Below, in pieces: positions 7,764 through 14,512 of a DNA stretch of 39,649 bases (the first letter of the stretch is position 1; every line of letters starts with the position of its first letter). The notes below the pieces were generated by a model. It was not told where the DNA came from and searched no databases. It saw only the letters and a list, made by a program, of their open reading frames with translations. Both the position numbers and the translations under genes were made by a program. The stretch is from Deltaproteobacteria bacterium. Lineage in GTDB: Bacteria; Desulfobacterota; Binatia; DP-6. Where the stretch lies: the NCBI GenBank assembly GCA_005879585.1, contig VBKG01000332.1, positions 1-39,649 of the forward strand, in the 5' to 3' direction.

Positions 7764-8890
7764 GCCCGGACCCGTCGCCGCTGCGTGCCGGGCGGACCGC
7801 GCGCCTCCACGCGGCGATGGAGGCCGCCGGCCACGACGCGCTCGTGCTCACGTCCGCCGCGGCGATCCGCTATGCCACCGGCGCCGTGGTGCGCCACGGG
7901 GAGAGTAGCCTCGAGGCGGCGTGGCCGTTCGCGAGCGTCGTGACCGCGGACCGCGTGCACGTGCTCGGCGTCGAGCCCGAGGGCGTGCCGCCGGAGGTCG
8001 AGCATCTACCGTGGACGCGGCATGCGGTGGTCTCGACGCTCGCGGAGGTGCTGCGCGGTGCGCGGACGATCGGCGTCGAGCGGCTGCCGACGGCCGTTGG
8101 GCTCGAGCTCGAGCGCGCGTTCCGGATGGAGCCCGCCGAGCCAGTCCTCGGCGCCGCGCGCGCCGTGAAGACCGTCGAGGAGATCGCGCTGCTGCGCGCG
8201 GCGCAGCGGGCCAGCGAGGCGGGGATCGCCGAGGTGCTGCCCGCGATCGTGCCGGGGATTCGAGAGGTGGACCTCGGCGCGCGGTTTCTCGCCGCCATGG
8301 CGCGCCGGGACGTTACCGCGTGTCACGTCGAGCCGATCTTCTGCGTGCTCCCCCGAGAAGCGCGCGAGGCGCCATGGACCTTCGCCGGCGGGCTTCCGTA
8401 CCGCGAGCTGCCGGGCGAGCGCGTGCTGGCCGCCGGTGATCAGGTCATGATCGACACGGGCATGTTGCACGCCGGCTACCTCGCCGACTTCGGCTGCACC
8501 TGGGTATGCGGCGCCGAGCCCGGCCGCGCGGACCGGACGCTCCGCGCCCGCTGGCAGGCGATTCTCGACGCGGTGCTCGACGCCTGCCGGCCGGGCACCA
8601 CGGCCGCAGACCTCCGCGCGGCGGCACTCGCGGCGAACGGCCCCGGACGCCCCGCGCCCTGGCCGCGACCGCTCTACCTGGCGCACGGCATCGGGCTCGG
8701 CGGCGTCGAGCCGCCCTTCGTCGGGACCGACCTCGGGCTCGCGGCGGAGACGCGGGCCGTGCTCGTGCCCGGCATGGTGCTGGTCATCGAGCCGTACGCG
8801 TGGGAGGAGGGTCTCGGCGGCTACCGCGCGGAGCAGACGATCGTGATCACGGACGACGGATTCGCGCCGCTCTCCGCACCGCCGCCATGA
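7760..8890 (+). CDS. M24-family metallopeptidase, intact metal site
   Basis: 376 residues from a GTG overlapping the previous stop. It has an N-terminal creatinase/prolidase-type domain (about 1-150) and a C-terminal pita-bread domain. All five metal ligands of aminopeptidase P/prolidase-type enzymes are present with normal spacing: Asp232 (VMIDTG), Asp243 (GYLADFG), His309 (AHGIGLGGVEPP), Glu344 (VIEPYAW) and Glu358 (YRAEQT). It probably hydrolyses an Xaa-Pro-like or other imide/amide bond in the cytoplasm. It is a paralogue of the preceding gene, and the two are translationally coupled. It overlaps the oxidase gene by ATGA. In this operon it may act on the product of HyuAB rather than on peptides. 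Confidence 0.9.
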   Translation: MSPDPSPLRAGRTARLHAAMEAAGHDALVLTSAAAIRYATGAVVRHGESSLEAAWPFASVVTADRVHVLGVEPEGVPPEVEHLPWTRHAVVSTLAEVLRGARTIGVERLPTAVGLELERAFRMEPAEPVLGAARAVKTVEEIALLRAAQRASEAGIAEVLPAIVPGIREVDLGARFLAAMARRDVTACHVEPIFCVLPREAREAPWTFAGGLPYRELPGERVLAAGDQVMIDTGMLHAGYLADFGCTWVCGAEPGRADRTLRARWQAILDAVLDACRPGTTAADLRAAALAANGPGRPAPWPRPLYLAHGIGLGGVEPPFVGTDLGLAAETRAVLVPGMVLVIEPYAWEEGLGGYRAEQTIVITDDGFAPLSAPPP

Positions 8891-10011
8891 GACGGACCGC
8901 GGATGTCGTGGTCGTCGGGGGCGGGGTGATCGGCTGCGCCGTGGCCCGCGAGCTCGCGCGACGGGGCGCGCGCACGATCGTCGTCGAGCGCGGCGAGGTG
9001 GGCGCGGAGGCGACACGCGCAGCGGCCGGCATGGTGGCGCCGCAAGCGGAATCGAGCGGACCGGGGCCACTGCTGCGGCTCGGCATCGCCAGCCGCGAGC
9101 GCTACGCCGCCTGGACCGAGGCGCTCGCGGCCGAGAGCGGCGTCGACGTCGAGTACCGGACCGACGGTATCGTCTATGCGGCGCTCACCGCCGCCGACGT
9201 CCGGGTACTCGCCGCGCGGGCGCGCTGGCAGCGGGCCGCCGGCCTGCGCGTCGAACGCCTCGCGCATCCCCGCCGACACGTCCCGGCGCTCGGGCCGCAG
9301 GTGCGGATGGCGCTTCACTTCCCCGACGACCATCGCGTCAACAACGAGCGCCTCGCCACGGCGCTCGTCGTGGCGGCACGGCGGGCGGGCGTCGCGGTGC
9401 TGGAGCGGACGCCGGTCGCGGCGGTCCGCGCGCGGCGCGGCAAGGTGACCGGCGTGGACACCGGCGCCGGGCCTGTCGACGCCCCGGTCGTCGTCAACGC
9501 GGCGGGCGCGTGGGCGGGACGGCTCGGCCTGCCGCCCGGTGTGGCGCCGCCGCCGGTCTTTCCGGTGCGCGGGCAGATCATCGTGCTGCGCGGCGGGCTC
9601 GAGGTCGTGCCGCGGCCGCTCTACTCGCTCCGCGGCTACGTCGTGCCGCGCGTCGACGGGCGCGTGCTGGCCGGCAGCACGCTCGAGGACGCCGGGTACG
9701 AGAAGCGGGTGACCGCGGGTGCCGCGGCCGACATCCTCGCGGCCGCCTGCGCGATGGTGCCACGGCTCGCGGGCCTGACGCTCGACACCGCCTACGCGGG
9801 GCTCCGGCCTGCCACCCCCGACCACCGGCCGATCATCGGCGCGGCGCCGGACCTCGACGGGCTCGTCCACGCGACGGGCCACTACCGGAGCGGCATCCTC
9901 CTCGCGCCGATCACGGCGGAAGCGATCGCCGACGTCGTCATGGACGGGCGGACGGCGCTGCCCGTCGCCGCGATGCGCCCCGGACGCTTCGCACGCCGGA
10001 GGCGACGCTAG
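8887..10011 (+). CDS. FAD-dependent amine oxidase, glycine oxidase (ThiO)/sarcosine oxidase-like
   Basis: 374 residues. The N-terminal dinucleotide motif VVVGGGVIGCAVARELARRG binds FAD. The DAO-family C-terminal blocks are VPRVDGRVLAGST, GLRPATPDHRPIIG and HATGHYRSGILLAPITA; the last is typical of ThiO. Such enzymes oxidise glycine, sarcosine or related amines to an imine plus peroxide. No thiamine gene is nearby, so a role in thiazole synthesis is not supported by context. As the fifth gene of a coupled operon (ATGA overlap with the M24 gene) it more likely oxidises an amino acid released upstream. The tail is unusually Arg-rich (RRRRR). Confidence 0.88.
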   Translation: MRRTADVVVVGGGVIGCAVARELARRGARTIVVERGEVGAEATRAAAGMVAPQAESSGPGPLLRLGIASRERYAAWTEALAAESGVDVEYRTDGIVYAALTAADVRVLAARARWQRAAGLRVERLAHPRRHVPALGPQVRMALHFPDDHRVNNERLATALVVAARRAGVAVLERTPVAAVRARRGKVTGVDTGAGPVDAPVVVNAAGAWAGRLGLPPGVAPPPVFPVRGQIIVLRGGLEVVPRPLYSLRGYVVPRVDGRVLAGSTLEDAGYEKRVTAGAAADILAAACAMVPRLAGLTLDTAYAGLRPATPDHRPIIGAAPDLDGLVHATGHYRSGILLAPITAEAIADVVMDGRTALPVAAMRPGRFARRRRR

Positions 10012-10012
10012 C

Positions 10013-10141
10013 ATGCCGACCGTCGCCGTCCGCTGTCATCGCTGCGGGGCCGACACCGAAGCGCAGCGGATCGGCGTGCGCGACGTATGCGCGCGCTGCG
10101 CGGCGAGGCGCTCTTCAAGAAGCGGTGACGCTCACTTCTGA
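10013..10141 (+). CDS. 42-residue zinc-ribbon protein
   Basis: A very short frame starting 1 nt after the oxidase stop, with the sequence pattern RCHRCG near residue 8 and VCARC near residue 26. Two CxxC knuckles about 14 residues apart look like a small zinc ribbon. Its position at the end of a run of overlapping genes supports translation. Against this, it is short, has no clear ribosome-binding site, and its last 10 bases overlap the end of the convergent PEBP gene. Function unknown; it might bind metal or nucleic acid or be a partner of the upstream enzymes. Confidence 0.5.
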   Translation: MPTVAVRCHRCGADTEAQRIGVRDVCARCAARRSSRSGDAHF

Positions 10142-10656
10142 TACGTGCCCGTGACCTGGGCGTCGGCCAGGATGTGCCCCTTGACGGCCTTCAGCAGATT
10201 GTCCTTCGTCGCGCGCGGCTCGAGGCCGGTCGGTGCGTCGAGCGCGTAGAGCTTGAAGACGTAGCGATGGGGCTTGCCGGGCGGCGGGCACGGGCCGCCA
10301 TACCCGACCTTCCGGAAATCGTTCAGGCCCTGACGCGCGCCGCCGGAGAGGTTCTCGTCCGGGGGCACGCCTTCGCGCAGCTCGATGGTGGCCGCCGGGA
10401 TGTCGTAGATCACCCAGTGGATCCACGTGCCCGCGGGCGCGTCGGGATCCTCGCAGACGAGTGCCAGCGCCTTCGCATTGGCCGGGACGTCCTTCCAGCG
10501 AAGCGGTGGAGACACGTCGCGGCCCTCGCAGCTGTACTGCTTGGGAATCGGCTTGCCCGGCTCGAAGGCAGGGCTGGATAGCATGAAAGCCATCGCGCCT
10601 CCCGGCGTCGCGAGCCAGAGCGCGGCCGCGACGAGCACCTGCACGTTCCCCCTCAC
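10132..10656 (-). CDS. Secreted YbhB/YbcL (PEBP) family protein
   Basis: 174 residues from a GTG, with a signal peptide (VLVAAALWLATPGGAMA) and a PEBP fold. Family motifs are SPPLRW near residue 49, EDPDAPAGTWIHWVIY near 70 and YGGPCPPPGKPHRY near 120, the last two forming the anion-binding pocket. The bacterial family is related to Raf-kinase inhibitor/phosphatidylethanolamine-binding proteins; the physiological ligand is generally unknown. It is probably periplasmic. It lies 66 bp downstream of the enoyl-CoA hydratase gene on the same strand and could be the last gene of that run. Confidence 0.93.
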   Translation of the reverse strand: MRGNVQVLVAAALWLATPGGAMAFMLSSPAFEPGKPIPKQYSCEGRDVSPPLRWKDVPANAKALALVCEDPDAPAGTWIHWVIYDIPAATIELREGVPPDENLSGGARQGLNDFRKVGYGGPCPPPGKPHRYVFKLYALDAPTGLEPRATKDNLLKAVKGHILADAQVTGTYQK

Positions 10657-10722
10657 GGCAGCCGTCTAGTACGGGCCCGGGACGAGCGCCATCCCCGTCG
10701 GATGGGCGCCGGCTCGGCGATT

Positions 10723-11511
10723 TCACCGCCCGCGGAAGCGCGGCGGCCGACGCTCGGTGAACGCGCGCGCGCCCTCGGCGGCGTCCTCGCTCTTCATCAC
10801 CTGGCCGGCGATGCGGCTCTGGTTCGCGTAGGCGGCCGGCAGGTCCATCGCCCACTGCTCGCGGACGGCACGCCTCGTTCCGGCGACGGCGAGCGGCGCG
10901 TTGGCGGCGATCAGGCGCGCCGTGTCGAGCGCGCGTGCGAGCGGGTCGTCCACCACCTCGTTCACGAGGCCGATGCGGAACGCGGCGTCGGCGTCGATCG
11001 TGCGGCCCGTGAGCAGCAGATCCATGGCGTGGACCCAGCCCACCTGCCGCGTGAGGAGGACGGTCGCGTTGCCGCGCGGGAAGAGCCCGAGCGCCACCTC
11101 CGCCCAGTTGAACGTCGCGCGCGGCGAGCAGTAGCGGACGTCGGTCGCGAGCAACATGTCGGCGCCGCCGGCCAGGCACGGGCCGTCGACCGCGGCGACG
11201 AGCGGCTTCCCGACGTCGTAGCCGGCGAGGAGCGCGTCGGCCGCGCGTCTGAGCGCCTCGAAGACCTCGGACGGAATGCGCTCGCGGCGCGCGAGCGCGG
11301 CGGCCGCGGGAATCGTCTTCTTCAGGTCCATGCCGGCAGAAAACGTGCCGGCGGCGCCGGTTATCACGCCGCAGCGCAGCGCCGGGTCGTCGCGCAGGCG
11401 GTCCCAGGCGCGGGCCAGATCCAGGATGTGCGGCGGATCGAGCGCGTTGCGCGCCTCGGGACGGTCGATGGTGATGACCGCGACGGCGCCGTCGATCTCG
11501 ACGCGGATCAT
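10723..11511 (-). CDS. Enoyl-CoA hydratase/isomerase family protein
   Basis: 262 residues, the usual length. The crotonase fold shows ITIDRPEARNALD at the N-terminus, the oxyanion-hole block SAGMDLKK near 62 and the helix GGADMLLATDVRY near 115. Of the two catalytic Glu of classical hydratases, the second is retained (WAEVALG) while the first is Asp (GGADM). The PGxGGT segment is also altered (PRGNAT). It belongs to the crotonase superfamily and may be a hydratase, isomerase or hydrolase. It lies 8 nt after yceI, so the two are likely co-transcribed, though no shared pathway is obvious. Confidence 0.9.
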   Translation of the reverse strand: MIRVEIDGAVAVITIDRPEARNALDPPHILDLARAWDRLRDDPALRCGVITGAAGTFSAGMDLKKTIPAAAALARRERIPSEVFEALRRAADALLAGYDVGKPLVAAVDGPCLAGGADMLLATDVRYCSPRATFNWAEVALGLFPRGNATVLLTRQVGWVHAMDLLLTGRTIDADAAFRIGLVNEVVDDPLARALDTARLIAANAPLAVAGTRRAVREQWAMDLPAAYANQSRIAGQVMKSEDAAEGARAFTERRPPRFRGR

Positions 11512-11519
11512 GCGTGCCG

Positions 11520-12161
11520 CTACTTCGCGCTGCCCGCCGCCGTCTTGTTGACGGAGCTCTCGGCGCCAACCGCCGCCCGCTTCGTCGCCTCGACGTCGAT
11601 CGTGATCGTCACCTCGTCACCCACTGCCACGCCGCCGGCTTCCAGCGCCTGGTTCCAGGTGAGACCGAAGTCCTTGCGATTGATCTTCGTCGTGGCCTGC
11701 GCGCCCGCCCGGGTCTTGCCCCACGGGTCCTTCATCTCCGGCGTCGGACCCTCGACGTCGAGGACCACGGGACGGGTCACCCCGTGCAGGGTCAGGTCGC
11801 CGCTCACCTTGTACCGACCCGTGCCGGCGGGCTCGATCTTGGTCGAGACGAACGTGATCTTCGGGTACTTGGCGACGTCGAGGAAGTCGGGGCTCCGGAG
11901 GTGGTTGTCGCGCTTCTCGATGCGCGTGTCGATGCTGGCCGGGTCGATCTCCGCCTCGATCCGGGAACGCGCGGGGTCCGATTCGTTGGCCTCGACCGTA
12001 CCCGACACCTTGCCGAACTGGCCGCGCACGTTGCTCACCATCAGGTGACGCACCGAGAACTGAACGCCCGTGTGCGCGGGATCGAGGTCCCACGTGGCGG
12101 CGCGAGCGGCAGCGGGCATGGCAAGGGCGGCGGCCGCCGCCCAGATCAACAGATCACGCAT
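11520..12161 (-). CDS. YceI family periplasmic lipid-binding protein
   Basis: 213 residues. The ATG at 12161 is fixed by a strong ribosome-binding site (AAGGAGGAGG) and starts a clear signal peptide (LLIWAAAAALAMPAAARA). The mature protein begins TWDLDPAHTGVQFSVRHL and has the lipocalin-like YceI features: SSIDTR-like ASIDTR, HLRSPDFLDVAKYPKITF, DLTLHGVTRPV and INRKDFGL. The family binds isoprenoid-type lipids in the periplasm and is often stress-linked. A 7-bp hairpin lies between it and the upstream lipoprotein gene. Confidence 0.95.
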   Translation of the reverse strand: MRDLLIWAAAAALAMPAAARAATWDLDPAHTGVQFSVRHLMVSNVRGQFGKVSGTVEANESDPARSRIEAEIDPASIDTRIEKRDNHLRSPDFLDVAKYPKITFVSTKIEPAGTGRYKVSGDLTLHGVTRPVVLDVEGPTPEMKDPWGKTRAGAQATTKINRKDFGLTWNQALEAGGVAVGDEVTITIDVEATKRAAVGAESSVNKTAAGSAK

Positions 12162-12202
12162 CGATCCTCCTCCTTGCCCCGAAGGGCGGGCATCTCTCGT
12201 GG

Positions 12203-12219
12203 ACCGGCAGGATGCCGGT
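12203..12219. terminator. Small hairpin between lipoprotein gene and yceI
   Basis: Perfect 7-bp arms ACCGGCA (12203-12209) and TGCCGGT (12213-12219) around a 3-nt loop, in the 80-bp gap. No T-tract follows on either strand, so a terminator is only one reading; a transcript-stabilising hairpin in the yceI leader is another. Confidence 0.25.
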
Positions 12220-12241
12220 GTCCGCCGCCTCATACAACCGA

Positions 12242-12922
12242 TCAATCCCGGGGGGCCTTCGTCATCGGCCCGAAGACGTCTGCCACCGCGCCGCCCGGCT
12301 TCTCGACCGCGACCACGCGAACCCCCGTGTATGTGCCCTCCGGAAAGAAGACGAAGCCGCTCACCGGCAGGCCGGGCCGGGCGGTCTTCTCGCCGAGGTA
12401 GAGGCCGCCCAGCTGGTCGATGATCTCCTGATCGGTCTCGGTCTTCGAGGAGTAGAAGCCGCCGACGGCGCCGACCGCCGCGCCAATGCCGGCGCCGACC
12501 GCCGCGCCCGTGCCCGCGCCGCGTCCTCCGGACTCGGCCGCGCCGATCACGGCACCCGGAATGGCGCCGACGACGCCGGCGAGCAGCGCGCCGGCGCCGG
12601 CGCCCTTGAGGCCGGCCGCGAGCGCGGTGGCGCCACCGGCCTGGCGCGCGGCCTCGTTCACCGACAGTGAGGCGAGCCGCTGGCCGTCGCGATCGACGGC
12701 GAACACCCGCTCGGCGGACACGACGAAGTCCTTCGTGGTGCCGTTCGACACGCCGATCCCGACCGCGACCATGTGGCCGAAGCGCTTGCCGGTGGTGGCC
12801 GCGGCGCGCAGTTCCGACGGTACCGGCTCCGGCACCACGGCGCGCGGCGCCGTCACTGGCTTGCTCGCGCATCCGGCGAGCGCGACGCCGACGAGAACCG
12901 TCCCAAAACGGTGGCAGTCCAT
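12242..12922 (-). CDS. Glycine-zipper lipoprotein
   Basis: 226 residues. The start at 12922 has AAAGGAG about 8 nt upstream and gives a lipoprotein signal ending in VALAGC (lipidated Cys18). The middle (about 115-170) is a long glycine-zipper segment (GAGAGALLAGVVGAI, GAAVGAGIGAAVGAVGG), likely to pack in or on a membrane. The flanking parts are a beta-rich segment before the zipper and the hydrophobic SGFVFFPEGTYTGVRVV after it. Function unknown; glycine-zipper lipoproteins are often outer-membrane proteins. It heads the minus-strand run with yceI and the hydratase gene. Confidence 0.88.
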   Translation of the reverse strand: MDCHRFGTVLVGVALAGCASKPVTAPRAVVPEPVPSELRAAATTGKRFGHMVAVGIGVSNGTTKDFVVSAERVFAVDRDGQRLASLSVNEAARQAGGATALAAGLKGAGAGALLAGVVGAIPGAVIGAAESGGRGAGTGAAVGAGIGAAVGAVGGFYSSKTETDQEIIDQLGGLYLGEKTARPGLPVSGFVFFPEGTYTGVRVVAVEKPGGAVADVFGPMTKAPRD

Positions 12923-12981
12923 CAGTGGCTCCTTTCGAGTTCCGCGCGCCAACACCCGACCCCGCGGCGCGTTACGCCCGT

Positions 12982-13010
12982 TTGCCACAGCCGTGCGCGC
13001 CGCGCACAAT
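12982..13010 (+). promoter_or_regulatory. Predicted promoter of the HCCA-isomerase-like gene
   Basis: TTGCCA at 12982-12987 and CACAAT at 13005-13010 with a 17-nt spacer. The start codon is at 13039, and a ribosome-binding site GGAGG lies at about 13028-13032, so this gene has a normal short leader. Confidence 0.45.
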
Positions 13011-13038
13011 CGCCCATCTCGTCCTCCGGAGGTTGCCG

Positions 13039-13635
13039 ATGGCTCGGAAGCGAGTCAAATATTTCTTCGCCTTCGTCTCTCCATTCGCGGCGCTCGCCGA
13101 TGCCCGCATCGACGACGTCGTCACCGGCGCCGGTGCGGATCTGGTCCCGATTCCGCTGGTGCCGCCGCAGATCGGCGGCCCCCTGACTGGCGTCGCCGCA
13201 CAGCTCCGCGAGTTCAGGCTGAGCTACGGACGCGAGGACGCTGTGCGGTGGGCGCGCAAGCTCGACCTCCGCTGGCAGCCGCACACGGCGGTGGTCGATT
13301 CGACCGACGCGGTCGCGGGCTGGTACGCCGCCGCGGCGGCGGGCAAGGAACGTGGCTATCGGAACGCGGTCTTTCGCGCGCGCTGGAGCGAGGGGCGCGA
13401 CATCGCCGATCGCGAGGTCCTCGCCGACTGCGCGGCGCGCGCGGGGGTCGGGCGCGACGCCTTCCTCGACGCGCTCGCCGCCCGGCGCCACCACGACGAC
13501 GTGCCGAAGGCGCTCCAGCAGTGCCTCGAGGAGCGCATCTTCGGCGTGCCGACCTTCGTCGTCGACGGCCAGCGCTTCTGGGGAAACGACCGGATCGACT
13601 TCCTGCTCGACGAGCTTCGCGGCGCAGCCGGCTGA
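13039..13635 (+). CDS. 2-hydroxychromene-2-carboxylate isomerase/DsbA-fold protein
   Basis: 198 residues, a thioredoxin-fold protein of the DsbA/kappa-class GST/HCCA-isomerase group. The N-terminus FFAFVSPFAAL carries the Ser that replaces the DsbA Cys and contacts glutathione in the isomerases. The C-terminal block IFGVPTFVVDGQRFWGNDR is the family signature. The named reaction belongs to naphthalene breakdown, but no other such gene is near, so the family name should not be taken as the substrate. GGAGG lies 6 nt before the ATG. It ends 4 nt before the GNAT gene and is probably co-transcribed with it. Confidence 0.9.
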   Translation: MARKRVKYFFAFVSPFAALADARIDDVVTGAGADLVPIPLVPPQIGGPLTGVAAQLREFRLSYGREDAVRWARKLDLRWQPHTAVVDSTDAVAGWYAAAAAGKERGYRNAVFRARWSEGRDIADREVLADCAARAGVGRDAFLDALAARRHHDDVPKALQQCLEERIFGVPTFVVDGQRFWGNDRIDFLLDELRGAAG

Positions 13636-13639
13636 AGCC

Positions 13640-14116
13640 GTGGCCTTCACGGTCCGTCCTGCCGGGCCCACCGACGGCGCCGCGCTGGTGGCGCTCGTGC
13701 GCGGTCTCGCGGAGTTCGAGCGGCTGCCGCCGCCGGACGACGAGGCGGCCGAGCGCCTCGTCGCGCATGCCTTCGGCCCTCATCCCCGCTTCGACGTACT
13801 GATGGCGGAGGTGGATGGAGACGTCCGCGCGTATGCGCTCTTCTTCGAGACCTACTCGACCTTCCTCGCGGCCCCGTCGCTCTGGCTCGAGGATCTGTTC
13901 GTCGACCCTGTGGTGCGGGGACGAGGGATCGGGACGGCGCTCATGCGCGAGGTCGCGCGCGTCGCCGTCGCGCGCGGGTGCCGTCGCCTCGAATGGAACG
14001 TGCTCGACTGGAACGAGCGGGCGCAGGCGTTCTACCGTGCCCTCGGCGCGCGGATGCTCGGCGAATGGCAGGGATGCCGGCTCGAGGGCGACGCCCTCGC
14101 GCGCGTCGCCCGCTGA
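13640..14116 (+). CDS. GNAT family N-acetyltransferase
   Basis: 158 residues from a GTG 4 nt after the previous stop. Acetyl-CoA-binding motif A reads LEDLFVDPVVRGRGIGTALM (about residues 88-107), with the R/QxxGxG/A pattern RGRGIG. The following WNVLDWNERAQAFYRALGA is typical of the spermidine/spermine-type (SSAT-like) subgroup, as is EFERLP near the N-terminus. It likely acetylates a small amine. Cytoplasmic; the acceptor is unknown. No clear ribosome-binding site, so coupling to the upstream gene is likely. Confidence 0.9.
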   Translation: MAFTVRPAGPTDGAALVALVRGLAEFERLPPPDDEAAERLVAHAFGPHPRFDVLMAEVDGDVRAYALFFETYSTFLAAPSLWLEDLFVDPVVRGRGIGTALMREVARVAVARGCRRLEWNVLDWNERAQAFYRALGARMLGEWQGCRLEGDALARVAR

Positions 14117-14141
14117 GCGGCCACGCACCTCATCCCGAGAG

Positions 14142-14450
14142 CTACCGGAGCGTGTACCCGTGGACGTGCGGACCCGAATACCGCCACACGAGGTCCGTTC
14201 CCCAGAAGCCGGGCGGATACTGGCCGATGCCACAGGAGCGAGGCGTCCCGTACAGAATGGCGGCGGGCGGCGCCCAGGGCGCGTAGCCGCCATACGGCGC
14301 GTAGAGCGTGTAGGGCGAGCAGGGCGCCGGCGCCACGGCGATCGTCGGGCCGCCGAAGACGACGGCCGACTGGGCGGCGGCGGGCCGCGGGTGCAGGACC
14401 GCGGCGAGGGCCAGGAGCAACAGGGCGACCACGAGAAAAAGCCGGTTCAT
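14142..14450 (-). CDS. Small secreted protein, unknown function
   Basis: 102 residues. GGAGG lies upstream of the ATG at 14450. The signal peptide is LFLVVALLLLALAAVLHP ending in PAAAQ. The mature part (~75 residues) is rich in Pro, Gly and Tyr (YTLYAPYGGYAPWAPP) and has two cysteines that could form a disulphide. It ends with PPGFWGTDLVWRY. I do not recognise a family. It lies 62 bp after the RNase G gene on the same strand. Confidence 0.75.
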   Translation of the reverse strand: MNRLFLVVALLLLALAAVLHPRPAAAQSAVVFGGPTIAVAPAPCSPYTLYAPYGGYAPWAPPAAILYGTPRSCGIGQYPPGFWGTDLVWRYSGPHVHGYTLR

Positions 14451-14512
14451 GACGTCCTCCTGGCGGCCGCAACACCGAAGCCCCCTCGGAGTTGCGCGGC
14501 GCCAACGCACCG

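Noticed and set aside
8887-10011. Thiamine biosynthesis role for the ThiO-like oxidase
   Set aside because: No thiG, thiS, thiE or related gene is in the window, and the gene is embedded in the HyuAB-M24 operon.
10657-10722. Possible promoter (TACTAG) before the PEBP gene
   Set aside because: No acceptable -35 hexamer at 16-18 nt.
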